This document shows positions 1 to 11,181 of a DNA stretch of 64,000 bases, piece by piece. The DNA lies in the NCBI RefSeq assembly GCF_012927045.1, contig NZ_JABBFW010000001.1, positions 248,001 to 312,000 of the forward strand, written 5' to 3'. Numbering within the stretch: the first letter of the stretch is position 1; each line of letters opens with the position of its first letter. The translations under genes and the position numbers were made by a program. This stretch comes from Azohydromonas caseinilytica (GTDB taxonomy: Bacteria > Pseudomonadota > Gammaproteobacteria > Burkholderiales > Burkholderiaceae_C). The notes under the pieces are model-generated. The model made no database searches. It was not told the origin of the DNA and saw nothing but the letters and a program-made list of their open reading frames with translations.

Positions 1-1
1 C

Positions 2-1621
2 TTCATCGCCGGCGAGCTGGCGCGCAGCCGCGGCGCCACCACGCCGATCCGCCAGGTGTCGAGTGCCAAGAGCTGGCTGGGCCACACCGGCGTGGACCGC
101 CGCGCCGCCATCCTGCCCGCCGGCGCCCCGGCCGAGGTCAGCAAGATCTCGCCGGTGACGGCCTCCATCCGCTACCTGGAACACCTGCGCAACGCCTGGA
201 ACCATGCGCACCCGGAGGCGCCGCTGGATCAGCAGAGCCTCACGGTCACCATCCCCGCCTCCTTCGACCCGGCCGCGCGCGAGCTGACGGCCGAGGCCGC
301 CACCGCCACCTTCGGCACCCAGTTCACGCTGCTGGAGGAGCCGCAGGCCGCGCTCTACAGCTGGATTCAGGGCAGCCACGGCGCCTGGCGCAAGCAGGTC
401 AAGCCGGGCGACGTGATCCTGGTGGTGGACGTGGGCGGCGGCACCAGCGACTTCAGCCTCATCGCCGTGGTCGAGCGCGAGGGCAACCTGGAGCTGCACC
501 GCGTCGCCGTGGGCGAGCACATCCTGCTCGGCGGCGACAACATGGACCTGGCGCTGGCCCACGTGGTGGCGCGCAAGCTGGCAGCCTCCGGCACCACGCT
601 GGACCCCTGGCAAATGCGCTCGCTGACCCAGGGCTGCCGCGTCGCCAAGGAGACGCTGCTGGCCGACCCCGAGGCGCCGGCGCAGCCGATCGTGGTGCCC
701 AGCCGCGGCTCCAAGCTCATCGGCGGCACGATCCGCACCGAGCTCACGCGCGAGGAAGTGGCCGCCACGCTGGTGGAAGGCTTCTTCCCGCAGGTCGGCG
801 CCGAGGCCCGGCCCATCACGCGCACCCGCGCCGGCCTGACGCAGGTGGGCCTGCCCTACGCGCAGGACGCCGCCGTCACCCGCCACCTCGCCGCCTTCCT
901 GGGCCGCCAGGCCGGCGCCACCGCCGAGCTGGAGGGTTTCGGCAACGCCGCCCCCGAGGGTGCGTCGTTCCTGCACCCGACGGCGCTGCTGTTCAACGGC
1001 GGCGTGTTCAAGTCGCAACTGCTGGCGCAGCGCGTGCTGGACGTGCTCAACGGCTGGCTGGCCTCCGAGAACGCGCCGCCGGCGCGGCTGCTCGAAGGCG
1101 CGGACCTGGACCGCGCCGTGGCGCAGGGCGCCTCCTACTACGGCTACGTGCGGCGCGGACGCGGCGTGCGCATCCGCGGCGGCACGGCGCAGGCCTACTA
1201 CGTGGCGGTCGAGTCGGCCATGCCGGCCGTGCCGGGCATGGAGCCGCCGATCTCGGCGCTGTGCCTGGCGCCTTTCGGCATGGAGGAAGGCACCGAGGCC
1301 GACGTGCCGGAAATGGAGTTCGGCCTGGTGGTGGGCGAGCCGGTGCATTTCCGCTTCTTCGGCTCCACGGTGCGGCGCCAGGACCAGGTCGGCACGCTGC
1401 TGGACTTCTGGGCCGAGGACGAGCTGCATGAGCTGGAGGAAATCCAGGCCACGCTGCCCGCGGAAGGGCGCACCCCCGGCGAGGTGGTGCCGGTGAGCCT
1501 GCAGGCGCGCGTCACCGAGACCGGCACGCTGGAGCTGTACGCCCTGCCGCGCGACGGCAGCGCGCTGTGGAAGGTGGAGTTCGACATGCGCGGCACCGAA
1601 GGGCAGCTCGCGGCGGCATGA
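2..1621 (+). CDS. Hsp70 family protein, 5' end outside window
   Basis: Partial gene: the frame is open from the first bases, so the true start and the first ATPase phosphate loop lie upstream. What remains is most of an Hsp70/actin-type ATPase domain: the second phosphate loop DVGGGTSDFSL, the GGDNMDLALAHVV segment, the EEPQAAL segment and the adenosine motif LLFNGGVFKSQ, followed by a short C-terminal region. It lacks a recognisable DnaK-style peptide-binding beta domain with the usual linker, so it is one of the non-canonical Hsp70s, probably an ATP-driven cytoplasmic chaperone. The stop overlaps the start of the next Hsp70 gene (ATGA), so the two are translationally coupled and probably work together. 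Confidence 0.88.
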   Translation, partial: FIAGELARSRGATTPIRQVSSAKSWLGHTGVDRRAAILPAGAPAEVSKISPVTASIRYLEHLRNAWNHAHPEAPLDQQSLTVTIPASFDPAARELTAEAATATFGTQFTLLEEPQAALYSWIQGSHGAWRKQVKPGDVILVVDVGGGTSDFSLIAVVEREGNLELHRVAVGEHILLGGDNMDLALAHVVARKLAASGTTLDPWQMRSLTQGCRVAKETLLADPEAPAQPIVVPSRGSKLIGGTIRTELTREEVAATLVEGFFPQVGAEARPITRTRAGLTQVGLPYAQDAAVTRHLAAFLGRQAGATAELEGFGNAAPEGASFLHPTALLFNGGVFKSQLLAQRVLDVLNGWLASENAPPARLLEGADLDRAVAQGASYYGYVRRGRGVRIRGGTAQAYYVAVESAMPAVPGMEPPISALCLAPFGMEEGTEADVPEMEFGLVVGEPVHFRFFGSTVRRQDQVGTLLDFWAEDELHELEEIQATLPAEGRTPGEVVPVSLQARVTETGTLELYALPRDGSALWKVEFDMRGTEGQLAAA

Positions 1622-4395
1622 GGAAGAGCGGCGCCGCGGCCTCGCCCTGCCTGGTCGGCATCGACCTGGGCACCACGCACACCGTGGTGGCCTGGGCCGA
1701 GCCCGGCGCCACCGAGATCCGGCTGTTCGAGGTCGATCAGCTGATCGGCCCCGGCGAGATCGGCCGCCCGCCGCTGCTGCCCTCGCTGCGCTACCACCCC
1801 GCGCCGGGCGAGCTGCCGCCACAGGCGCTGCAACTGCCCTGGCCCTCGGACGAGCCCGCCGTCATCGGCGCGCTGGCACGGCGCCTGGGCGCGCAGGTGC
1901 CGGGGCGGCTGGTGGCCAGCGCCAAGAGCTGGCTGTCGCACGCGGCGGTGGACCGGCTCGCGCCCATCCTCCCCTGGGGCGCCGAAGCGGAGGTGCCCAA
2001 GGTCTCACCCCTGCAGGCCAGCGCCAGCACCCTGGCGCATGTGCGCGCCTCCTGGAACACGCGCTTCCCGGACCGGCCGCTGGAGCGGCAGGACATCGTG
2101 CTGACCGTCCCGGCCAGCTTCGACGACAGCGCGCGCCAGCTCACCGTCGAGGCCGCGCGCGAGGCCGGCCTGCCGCAGCTGAAACTGCTGGAGGAGCCGC
2201 AGGCCGCGTTCCAGGACTGGGCCTTCAAGCACCGCGCCGACCTGGCCGCGGCCCTGGGCGGCGCGCGGCTGGTGCTGGTGTGCGACGTGGGCGGCGGCAC
2301 CACTGACCTGAGCCTGATCCGTGTCGCCGAGGGCGGCCGGAAGCTGGACCGCATCGCCGTGGGCCAGCACCTGATGCTGGGCGGCGACAACGTCGATCTG
2401 GCACTGGCGCATGTGGCGGAGCGGCGCCTCGGCGGCGAGCGGCTGTCGGCCGGGCGGCTGACGCAGCTCGTCGAGCGCTGCCGCGTCGCCAAGGAGACGC
2501 TGTTGGCGGCCAACGCGCCGGACAGCGCCAACGTCACGCTGCTGGGCGGCGGCAGCAAGTTGATTGGCGGGTCGAAGACCGTCACCTTCACGCGCGAGGA
2601 GGTGCACGCCCTGGCGCTGGACGGCTTCTTCCCGCATGTCGCGCCGGACGAGCCCGTAAAACGCAGCCGCGCCGGGCTGGTCGAATTCGGGTTGCCCTAC
2701 GCCGCCGACAGCGCCGTCACGCGCCACATCGCCGCCTTCCTGCGCCAGCACGCCGCGGTGGCGCGGCAGGCGCTGGGCAGCGACGCGGCTTTCCCGGTGC
2801 CGGACGCGCTGCTGCTCAACGGCGGCGTGTTCAAGGCCGAGGCCATCGTGCGCCGGCTGCTGGAGGTGCTGTCGGCCTGGCGCGGCGGCCCGGTGACGCT
2901 GCTGGCCAATGCCGACCCCGACCTGGCGGTGGCGCGCGGCGCCGTCGCCCATGGCCTGGCGCGGCGCGGCGCGGCGCCCAAGCTCGGCGGCGGGTCGGCG
3001 CGCGACTACTGGCTCAAGCTCGACGAGCACCGCGCCGTGTGCGTGCTGCCACGCGGCACCGAGCCCGGCGTGGAGCTGCCGCTGGCGGAGCGCCGTTTCG
3101 CCTTGCGCGTGGGACAGCCGGTGAATTTCACGCTGCTGTCCAGCGTGGGCGGCGCGCTGCCCGCGCCGGGCGCGCTGACCAACCCGGCCGAAGGCGAATT
3201 CACGCCGCTGCCGCCCGTCTCCACCGTGGTGCAGGTGGCGGACCAGCGCCGCGAGTTGCCGGTGCAGCTCTCCGCCTCCCTGACCGAGGTCGGCACGCTG
3301 GCGCTGCAGGCGACGGACGAGGCCGGGCAGCGGCATGCGCTGGAGTTCCGGCTGCGCGGATTGGGGGCGTCCGGAACTTCGGACGCCGGGCTGCACCCTC
3401 GGCTGAACGAAGCGCTGGAGCGCATCGACCGGGTGTTCGGACCGCGTGCCAAGGACGTCACGCCCAAGGAGGTGCGCCAGCTGCGCACGGCGCTGGAGCA
3501 GCTGCTGGGCGCGCGCGAGCGCTGGAGCCTGCTGCTGCTGCGCCGCCTGTTCGATGCGCTGCTGCAGCGCGCGCGCGGCCGGCGCCGCAGCGCGGACCAC
3601 GAGCGGCTGTGGCTGAACCTGGCGGGCTGGTGCCTGCGCCCCGGCTTCGGCTTCGCGGCCGACGACTGGCGGGTGCAGCAGCTGTTCGCCAGCTACGACG
3701 CCGGCGTGCAGCACCGCGCCGATGCGCAGGTCATGGCCGAGTGGTGGACGCTGTGGCGCCGCGTGGCCGGCGGGCTGGACGAGGCGGCCCAGGGCCGGCT
3801 GCTGCAGGACTTTGCCTTCAACCTGCAGGGCGAAGGCGAGCGCCCGCCGGGGCTGGTGCCGGGCGGGCGCGAGGACATGCTGCGGCTGGTCGCAGCGCTG
3901 GAGCGCATCCCGGCCGAGCACAAGGCCGAGATCGGCGACTGGCTGCTGGGGCAGCTGCCCGGCGCCGTCGCGGCGGCGGGCGGCGCGAAGCCGGCCCGGG
4001 GCAAGGGCGGCAAGGCGGTGGCCAAGGGCGCGTCGCCGGCCGCGCTGGAGCTGTGGACGCTGGGCCGGCTGGGCGCGCGCGCGCCGCTGTACGGCAGCGC
4101 CCACACCGTGGTGGCGCCGGCAGCGGCGGCGCGCTGGATCGACGCCCTGCTGGCGCTGGACTGGCGCGCCGTGCCGGCCGCGCCGCTGGCGGCGGTGCAC
4201 CTGGCGCGCCGCACCGGCGACCGCTCGCGCGACATTGACGAGGCCTTGCGCGCGCGGCTGCTGCAGCGCCTGGAAGAGGCCGGCGCCGCGGCCCACTGGA
4301 TCGGGCTGGTGCGCGAGGTGCGCGCGCTGGACGAGGCCGACGAACAGCAGGCTTTCGGCGAGGCGCTGCCGCCGGGGTTGCGGCTGCTGGCGTAG
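1618..4395 (+). CDS. Hsp70 family protein with long C-terminal extension (DUF3731-like)
   Basis: The 925-residue product starts at the ATG that overlaps the previous stop; an in-frame ATG 51 bases upstream lies inside the preceding gene and is not needed. Phosphate loop 1 (GIDLGTTHTVVAW) sits near residues 14-26, loop 2 (DVGGGTTDLSL) follows, and LLLNGGVFKAE marks the adenosine site. From about residue 600 a charged, leucine- and arginine-rich helical region replaces the DnaK substrate domain and matches the DUF3731-type tail of this subfamily. A lysine/glycine/alanine-rich spacer lies near residue 800. The product is an ATPase of the chaperone superfamily; its client is unknown. It is paralogous to the upstream gene. 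Confidence 0.9.
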   Translation: MRKSGAAASPCLVGIDLGTTHTVVAWAEPGATEIRLFEVDQLIGPGEIGRPPLLPSLRYHPAPGELPPQALQLPWPSDEPAVIGALARRLGAQVPGRLVASAKSWLSHAAVDRLAPILPWGAEAEVPKVSPLQASASTLAHVRASWNTRFPDRPLERQDIVLTVPASFDDSARQLTVEAAREAGLPQLKLLEEPQAAFQDWAFKHRADLAAALGGARLVLVCDVGGGTTDLSLIRVAEGGRKLDRIAVGQHLMLGGDNVDLALAHVAERRLGGERLSAGRLTQLVERCRVAKETLLAANAPDSANVTLLGGGSKLIGGSKTVTFTREEVHALALDGFFPHVAPDEPVKRSRAGLVEFGLPYAADSAVTRHIAAFLRQHAAVARQALGSDAAFPVPDALLLNGGVFKAEAIVRRLLEVLSAWRGGPVTLLANADPDLAVARGAVAHGLARRGAAPKLGGGSARDYWLKLDEHRAVCVLPRGTEPGVELPLAERRFALRVGQPVNFTLLSSVGGALPAPGALTNPAEGEFTPLPPVSTVVQVADQRRELPVQLSASLTEVGTLALQATDEAGQRHALEFRLRGLGASGTSDAGLHPRLNEALERIDRVFGPRAKDVTPKEVRQLRTALEQLLGARERWSLLLLRRLFDALLQRARGRRRSADHERLWLNLAGWCLRPGFGFAADDWRVQQLFASYDAGVQHRADAQVMAEWWTLWRRVAGGLDEAAQGRLLQDFAFNLQGEGERPPGLVPGGREDMLRLVAALERIPAEHKAEIGDWLLGQLPGAVAAAGGAKPARGKGGKAVAKGASPAALELWTLGRLGARAPLYGSAHTVVAPAAAARWIDALLALDWRAVPAAPLAAVHLARRTGDRSRDIDEALRARLLQRLEEAGAAAHWIGLVREVRALDEADEQQAFGEALPPGLRLLA

Positions 4396-4408
4396 CTCCT
4401 GCGCCACC

Positions 4409-4452
4409 GTCCGGAATCCCGGACCACTCCTCGCGGAGCCGTCCGGCCGGAC
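4409..4452. promoter_or_regulatory. Two palindromes upstream of dctA (candidate DctD sites or stem-loops)
   Basis: GTCCGG-AATC-CCGGAC occupies 4409-4424 and the perfect palindrome GTCCGGCCGGAC occupies 4441-4452; their centres are 30 bp apart, close to three helical turns. They lie about 130 and 100 bp upstream of the start point expected from the sigma-54 promoter, where enhancer-binding proteins such as DctD normally bind. No T-run follows either one, which argues against a simple terminator for the Hsp70 operon. The two have different spacers, so a common binding protein is not assured. Confidence 0.45.
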
Positions 4453-4519
4453 GGCCCGCCTCAGCGGCTCCAAGCAGCCCCATCCGTGACGAATCAACGG
4501 GTTAGCGCGCACCCCGCCG

Positions 4520-4536
4520 CTGGCATTCGGCTTGCA
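4520..4536 (+). promoter_or_regulatory. Sigma-54 promoter of dctA
   Basis: The sequence CTGGCATTCGGCTTGCA matches the sigma-54 consensus YTGGCACGNNNNTTGCW with exact spacing: GG of the -24 element at 4522-4523 and GC of the -12 element at 4534-4535. Transcription would begin near 4547, about 46 bases before the dctA start. This fits the family knowledge that dctA is activated by the NtrC-type regulator DctD, which is encoded just downstream. Confidence 0.85.
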
Positions 4537-4592
4537 CAGCAAGGAGGCTCGGCCACCCTTCCCTCCACCAACGGCCGTCCGAGGAGACATTC

Positions 4593-5930
4593 ATGGACGC
4601 TGTCCAGAAAAAGCCCATCTACCGATCGCTGTACTTCCAGGTGCTGGTCGCCATCGCCATCGGCGTGCTGCTGGGCCACTTCTATCCCGAGACCGGCGCC
4701 GCGATGAAGCCGCTGGGCGACGGCTTCATCAAGCTGATCAAGATGATCATCGCCCCGATCATCTTCTGCACCGTGGTGGTGGGCATCGCCGGCATGGAAG
4801 ACATGAAGAAGGTCGGCAAGACCGGCGGCTTGGCGCTGCTGTACTTCGAGATCGTCTCCACCGTCGCGCTGCTGGTGGGCCTGCTCATCATCAACCTGGT
4901 GCGGCCCGGCGCGGGCATGAACGTGGACGTGAGCCAGCTCGACACCAAGAGCCTGGCCGCCTACACCAAGCCCGGCGCGATGCAGAGCACCACCGACTTC
5001 CTGCTCAACGTCATCCCGAGCACGGTGGTCGATGCCTTCGCCAAGGGCGAGATCCTGCAGGTGCTGCTGTTCGCCGTGATGTTCGGCTTCGCGCTGCACA
5101 AGTTCGGCGGGCGCGGCACGCTGGTGTTCGACTTCATCGAGAAGTTCTCGCACGTGCTCTTCAGCATCGTGGGCTACATCATGAAGGTCGCCCCGATCGG
5201 CGCCTTCGGCGCGATGGCCTTCACCATCGGCAAGTACGGCGTGGGCTCGCTGGTGCAGCTGGGCCAGCTCATGGCCACCTTCTACGCCACCTGCCTGCTG
5301 TTCATCTTCGTGGTGCTGGGCGCCATCGCCAAGGCCACCGGCTTCTCGATCCTGAAGTTCATCAAGTACATCAAGGAAGAGCTGCTGATCGTGCTGGGCA
5401 CCTCGTCCAGCGAGTCGGTGCTGCCGCGCATGATGGCCAAGATGGAGAACCTGGGCGCGCGCAAGAGCGTGGTCGGCCTGGTGATCCCCACGGGCTACTC
5501 CTTCAACCTGGACGGCACCTCGATCTACCTGACGATGGCGGCAGTGTTCATCGCCCAGGCCACCAACACCGACATGACGCTGACCCAGCAGCTCACGCTG
5601 CTGGCGGTGCTGCTGCTGACCTCCAAGGGCGCCGCCGGCGTGACGGGCAGCGGCTTCATCGTGCTGGCGGCCACGCTCTCCGCCGTGGGCCACGTGCCGG
5701 TGGCGGGCCTGGCGCTGATCCTGGGCATCGACCGCTTCATGTCCGAGGCGCGCGCGCTCACCAACCTGATCGGCAACGGCGTGGCCACGCTGGTGGTGGC
5801 CAAGTGGACCGGTGACCTGGACTCGGCGCACATGAAGCGCGTGCTCGACGGCGAGACCGTGGCCGAGGCCGAGGAACCGGAGCAAGTGCTCGACACCCAG
5901 GAAGTGCACATGCCCGCGACGGCACGCTGA
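4593..5930 (+). CDS. dctA: C4-dicarboxylate/proton symporter
   Basis: The 445-residue inner-membrane transporter of the DAACS (glutamate/dicarboxylate symporter) family takes up succinate, fumarate and malate with protons or sodium. The N-terminus ([20 protein letters not shown]), the [18 protein letters not shown] helix, the serine-rich [14 protein letters not shown] hairpin and the [10 protein letters not shown] motif are all diagnostic, and the length is normal. The ATG follows GAGGAGA at 4580-4586. It heads a dctA-dctB-dctD set and has its own sigma-54 promoter. Confidence 0.97.
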   Translation: MDAVQKKPIYRSLYFQVLVAIAIGVLLGHFYPETGAAMKPLGDGFIKLIKMIIAPIIFCTVVVGIAGMEDMKKVGKTGGLALLYFEIVSTVALLVGLLIINLVRPGAGMNVDVSQLDTKSLAAYTKPGAMQSTTDFLLNVIPSTVVDAFAKGEILQVLLFAVMFGFALHKFGGRGTLVFDFIEKFSHVLFSIVGYIMKVAPIGAFGAMAFTIGKYGVGSLVQLGQLMATFYATCLLFIFVVLGAIAKATGFSILKFIKYIKEELLIVLGTSSSESVLPRMMAKMENLGARKSVVGLVIPTGYSFNLDGTSIYLTMAAVFIAQATNTDMTLTQQLTLLAVLLLTSKGAAGVTGSGFIVLAATLSAVGHVPVAGLALILGIDRFMSEARALTNLIGNGVATLVVAKWTGDLDSAHMKRVLDGETVAEAEEPEQVLDTQEVHMPATAR

Positions 5931-5946
5931 CGCGAGGCCTGCGCTT

Positions 5947-7881
5947 ATGCTGCGCGCCGCCGCGGCCGGCCTTTGCAGTCGGCTGCCGCGGCGCTTTATG
6001 TTGCTTGCCGTGAAGTTCCGCACCCTGCTGGCCTGGAGCGGCGCCTGCCTGGCGCTGGTGGCCGCCGCCGCCTGGAGCGGCCACCGCCTGGCCTGGCGCA
6101 ACGGCCTGGAGGCCTTGCAGGTGGAGGCGCAGCACCGGCTGGAGCTGGTGACCACGGGGCTGGACGCGCAGCTGGCGCGTTTCGACTACCTGCCCTCGCT
6201 GCTGGAGACCACGCCGCAGGTGATGCAGCTGCTGCGCGCACCCGGCGACGAGGCGCTGCGCCACGACGTCAACGCCACGCTGCGCGGCATCAACGCCACC
6301 GCCGGCGCCGACATGCTGTACGTGATCGGCAGCAGCGGGCGGGTGCTGGCCGCGGGCGACGCCGGCCAGCCCGGCTCGCCGCTGGGGCTGGACCTCTCCT
6401 TCCGCCCCTACGTGCGCGACGCGCTGGCGCAGCGGCGCGGGCGCTTCTTCGGCGTGGGCGTCTCCAGCGGCCGTCCCGGCTACTACCTCTCCTTCGCGCT
6501 GGCGCCGAAACCCGCCTTCGAGGCGCCGCCGCCGCAGCCGCTGGGCGTGGCCACGGTGAAGGTCAGCCTGGAGACCACCGAGCAGGCCTGGCGCAAGCTG
6601 CCGGGCGAGGTGCTGGCGCTGGACGAGCACGGCGTCGTGATCCTGGGCACGCGCGAGGGCTGGAAGTACCGCCCGCTGCAGCCCCTGCCCGCCGCCGTGC
6701 TGCAGGAGGCCGCGCGCACGCGCTCCTACGGCGGCGCGGCGCTCAAGCCGCTGGACTGGCGCGTGCGCGAGACCCTGCCCGACCCGGCCGCGCGGCTGCT
6801 GACGCTGGAGGGCCGGCGCTACCTGGCCTCGGAGCGGCTGCTGCAGCGCACGCCCTGGCGCCTGGTGGTGCTGGACGACCTGGCGCCGCTGCAGGCCGAG
6901 GCGCGGCGCATGGCGCTCACCGGCGCGCTGGCCGGGCTGCTGCTGCCGCTGCTGGGCTTTGCCTGGCTGCAGCGCCGCCGCGCCCTGGCGCAGCAGCGCG
7001 CCGGCCGCCTGGCGCTGCAGATGGCCTACGACAGCCTGGAGGCGCGCGTGGTCGAGCGCACCGCCGAGCTGCGCGCGGCGCAGAACGAGCTCGTCCATGC
7101 CGGGAAGATGGCGCTGCTGGGGCGCATGTCCGCCGGCATGGTCCATGAGCTGAACCAGCCGCTGGCGGCCATGCGCACCCTGGCCGACAACGCCTGCGTG
7201 CTGCTGCAGCACGGCCGCACCGCGGACGTGGAAGGCAACCTGCAGCGCATCGCCAAGCTGGTGGACCGGCTGGGCGCGCTGACGCAGCGGCTGAAGAGCT
7301 TTGCCCACAAGTCGCAGCAGCCCGCCGCGCCGGTGGCGCTGGCGCCGGTGGTGGCCAATGCGCAGTTCCTGCTGTCGCGCCGGCTGCGCGAGGCCGGCGT
7401 GGAGCTGGAGGTGGACATCGACCCGCCCAAGCTGCAGGTGCTGGCCGACGAGGCGCGGCTGGAGCAGGTGCTGGTCAACCTGATGGCCAATGCCATCGAT
7501 GCGCTGGAGACCCCCGCCGCCCCGGCCGAGGCTGGCGGCACCCCTGCGCCGCCGCGGCGGCTGTGCGTGCGCGCCCGCGTCGAGGGCGCCTGCGCCCGCA
7601 TCGACGTGGAGGACAGCGGCCCGGGCATCCGCGAGGACATCCTGCCGCGCCTTTTCGAACCCTTCGTCACCAGCAAGCCGGCCGGGAGCGGCCTGGGGCT
7701 GGGGCTGATGATCTCGGCGCACATCGCGCGCGAATCGGGCGGGACGCTGCGCGCGGAGAACCGCAGCGAGGGCGGGGCGCGCTTCATCTTCACCTTGCCG
7801 CTGGCGCAGGCGGGCGGGGCGGCGGCGGTTGCGGCGCCGGGGGAAGCGGCCTCGGCGGCTTCCGGGGCACGGCTGCCGTGA
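5947..7881 (+). CDS. dctB: C4-dicarboxylate sensor histidine kinase DctB
   Basis: The 644-residue membrane kinase senses C4-dicarboxylates and phosphorylates DctD. A first membrane helix lies at about residues 25-45, then a periplasmic double-PAS-like sensor, then a second helix near 320-340. A short coiled linker ending in VVERTAELRAAQNELV leads to the H-box GMVHELNQPLAAMR, with the phospho-acceptor at His400. The N-box (LMANAIDAL) and G-boxes (DSGPGI, GSGLGLGLMIS) complete the ATPase. A second in-frame ATG at 5998 is an alternative start. It lies 16 bases after dctA. The C-terminal 30 residues are Ala/Gly-rich. Confidence 0.94.
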   Translation: MLRAAAAGLCSRLPRRFMLLAVKFRTLLAWSGACLALVAAAAWSGHRLAWRNGLEALQVEAQHRLELVTTGLDAQLARFDYLPSLLETTPQVMQLLRAPGDEALRHDVNATLRGINATAGADMLYVIGSSGRVLAAGDAGQPGSPLGLDLSFRPYVRDALAQRRGRFFGVGVSSGRPGYYLSFALAPKPAFEAPPPQPLGVATVKVSLETTEQAWRKLPGEVLALDEHGVVILGTREGWKYRPLQPLPAAVLQEAARTRSYGGAALKPLDWRVRETLPDPAARLLTLEGRRYLASERLLQRTPWRLVVLDDLAPLQAEARRMALTGALAGLLLPLLGFAWLQRRRALAQQRAGRLALQMAYDSLEARVVERTAELRAAQNELVHAGKMALLGRMSAGMVHELNQPLAAMRTLADNACVLLQHGRTADVEGNLQRIAKLVDRLGALTQRLKSFAHKSQQPAAPVALAPVVANAQFLLSRRLREAGVELEVDIDPPKLQVLADEARLEQVLVNLMANAIDALETPAAPAEAGGTPAPPRRLCVRARVEGACARIDVEDSGPGIREDILPRLFEPFVTSKPAGSGLGLGLMISAHIARESGGTLRAENRSEGGARFIFTLPLAQAGGAAAVAAPGEAASAASGARLP

Positions 7882-7962
7882 CGCTGCGGGTCCGACACTT
7901 GGTACGCCGGTACGCAGGCCAACGACGAAACGTCGTCATGCCCGCGACAACACATGGTGGGC

Positions 7963-8190
7963 CGGAGAAAGTTGTCGGATGTCGGCCGTCAGCGAGCCCG
8001 CTTCGCCTGCTACTTCGTCATCCCCGCGCAGGCGGTCCCACGGCAAAACGAAGCGAAGACGCAGCGAACCGAGCCCGAAGTCATCGGCGTGCGGGCCCAT
8101 CGACTCGCGGCTGGCTTGGGGACCGCCTGGGTTCCCGCCTTCGCGGGAATGACGGAGTAGAGGGCGCAACGCTTGAGCCTCCGGGCCAAC
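7963..8190. repeat. Inverted-arm intergenic element, copy A
   Basis: The core, 8013-8157, begins CTTCGTCATCCCCGCG and ends CGCGGGAATGACGGAG, giving long inverted arms; the left arm is about 15 bp shorter than in the other copies. Conserved outer flanks extend it to about 7963 and 8190. The flank ending in TTCGCCTGCTA is on the left and the flank carrying GAGCCTCCGGG is on the right. Two other copies lie at 20871-21100 and 30207-30450. It fills most of the 367-base gap between dctB and dctD. It encodes no protein and looks like a non-autonomous REP/MITE-type element. Confidence 0.85.
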
Positions 8191-8248
8191 CTGCCCCTGC
8201 TCCACGTCTCTCACACCCCTGCCTTTCACCTCCTCCCCCACACCCCCG

Positions 8249-9694
<1,446 letters not shown>

Positions 9695-10181
9695 GCCACG
9701 GTCGTCCACCCCGTGTGGACATTCCAGGCATCGAGCGGCACTCAGTGCCCCGGCTGTTGAGCCCCGGTGCACGGTCCGGCGCGTCTACCCGGCGCCCTTG
9801 GCCGGTGCGGCCCGCCCACCTGGAGGCTCCCTTTCTCCCGGGCCGGGCACGGTCGCTTTTGGGTTGATTTCCCGGCCCCCAGCGCCTAGAGATCCACCTT
9901 TTGGGGGATGGCGCGCAGGGGAAGAGGCGGTCGGAGCCCGCTGCGCCGGCGCTTCCTGTCGCGCCCGGGCCGCGCTGGCTATCGTTCGCTCCGGGGGTTG
10001 TCCATGGCTGCGGGGATGCCGAACCTGCCCACCTCTGCCGCGCGGCGCCTTGCGGCGCCGTCGGCGGCTGACCAAGGGCATCTTGTCAATCACCCCGAAT
10101 ACGGATTTGCTGCGTACCGTCCACGGCCCTTTGCCCCTGCCCGCCGCTTCGACCGTCTCAAGCCTGAGGAGCCTGCCGTCC
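9695..10181. other. 487-base intergenic stretch without a recognised gene
   Basis: Apart from the small hairpin near 9704 nothing recognisable is present. The open frames across it are extensions of the downstream transglycosylase frame and show no conserved motif. The last 100 bases, with TTGTCAATCACCCCGAATAC near 10084, are less GC-rich and probably hold the promoter of the next gene, but no convincing -35/-10 pair can be named. Confidence 0.5.
9704..9720. terminator. Small hairpin after dctD
   Basis: GTCCAC-CCCGT-GTGGAC forms a perfect six-pair stem ten bases after the dctD stop. No T-run follows, so it is only a weak candidate for transcription termination. Confidence 0.25.
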
Positions 10182-11156
10182 ATGCATCACCCTGTGCTGA
10201 AACGCTGTGCCGCCGCCGTCGTGCTGTTGCTCTCCGGTGCCGCGGCGCTGGCCGCCGTGCCCCGGGAAGACGCCGAAGCGCGCCTGAAGATGGCGCTGAT
10301 GCTGCGCGCCGATGCCGAGCGCTACGAGAAGGGCGATGGCGTGCCGCGCGACGAGCCCTTTGCCGCGGCCATGTACTGCCGCGCCGCGCGCGCGGGCGAC
10401 GCGGAGTCGCAGTTCCGCCTGGGCTGGATCTACGCCTACGGCCGCGGCGTGCCGCGCAACGACGCCTGGGCCGCGCACCTGTTCAAGCTCGCCGCCGCCA
10501 AGGGCATCCCGCAGGGCACCGAGATGCTGAGGATGATGGGCGGCGTGGCGCCCGAGGAGCCCGACTGCATGGTGCCGCCGGCGCCGCCGCCGGCCGTGAT
10601 CACCATGATCAACGGTGTGCCCTCGCGGCCGGGGCTGGTGGCCGATCCGACCAAGCGCGCGCGGCTGCTCAAGGTGGCGCCGAAGCAGGTGGTCGCGATG
10701 GTCAACAAGCTCGCACCGCAGTACCAGATCAAGCCCGAGCTGGCGCTGGCGATCATGCAGGCCGAGTCCGGCTTCAACCCGGCAGCCGTCTCGCCCAAGA
10801 ACGCGCAGGGGCTGATGCAGCTCATTCCCGCCACGGCCGAGCGCTTCAACGTGCGCGACCCGTTCGACCCGGTGCAGAACGTGCGCGGCGGGCTGGCCTA
10901 CCTGCGCTGGCTGCTGGCCTACTTCGAGGGCGACCTGCAGCTGGTGGCCGCCGCCTACAACGCCGGCGAGGGCACGGTGGACCGCCACCTGGGCGTGCCG
11001 CCCTACGAGGAGACGCGCGGCTACGTCGCCAAGGTGCTGGAGGCCGCGGGCATCACCGACCACCCCTACGACGCCAAGGTGACACGGCCTTCGCCGCGGC
11101 TGGAGCAGATCCGCAAGCCGCGCGTGGAAGCAGTGAACTACCGGCGCGGGCGGTAG
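10182..11156 (+). CDS. Lytic transglycosylase with N-terminal Sel1-like repeats
   Basis: The 324-residue exported protein starts at the ATG preceded by TGAGGAG about ten bases upstream, although the frame is open to 9798. A signal peptide (about residues 1-24, ending LAAVP) is followed by Sel1-type helical repeats (AAMYCRAARAGDAESQFRLG, then AAHLFKLAAAKGIPQG). The C-terminal SLT domain has the catalytic glutamate at residue 195 in IMQAESGF and the ALMQLIP-like and AAYNAGEG motifs. It should cleave peptidoglycan in the periplasm without hydrolysis. It is monocistronic by spacing. Confidence 0.88.
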   Translation: MHHPVLKRCAAAVVLLLSGAAALAAVPREDAEARLKMALMLRADAERYEKGDGVPRDEPFAAAMYCRAARAGDAESQFRLGWIYAYGRGVPRNDAWAAHLFKLAAAKGIPQGTEMLRMMGGVAPEEPDCMVPPAPPPAVITMINGVPSRPGLVADPTKRARLLKVAPKQVVAMVNKLAPQYQIKPELALAIMQAESGFNPAAVSPKNAQGLMQLIPATAERFNVRDPFDPVQNVRGGLAYLRWLLAYFEGDLQLVAAAYNAGEGTVDRHLGVPPYEETRGYVAKVLEAAGITDHPYDAKVTRPSPRLEQIRKPRVEAVNYRRGR

Positions 11157-11181
11157 ACGCGGCGCGAAGCGTCCGGGCTGC

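Noticed and set aside
2005-4590. An 861-residue open frame on the minus strand opposite the second Hsp70 gene, and many similar long antisense frames.
   Set aside because: High GC makes stop codons rare. The translations are Arg/Gln/His/Ala-rich with no motif, and the opposite strand encodes a clear Hsp70.
8013-8157. Small plus-strand frames across the intergenic repeat.
   Set aside because: They coincide with a repeated non-coding element, and the equivalent frames in the other copies are disrupted.
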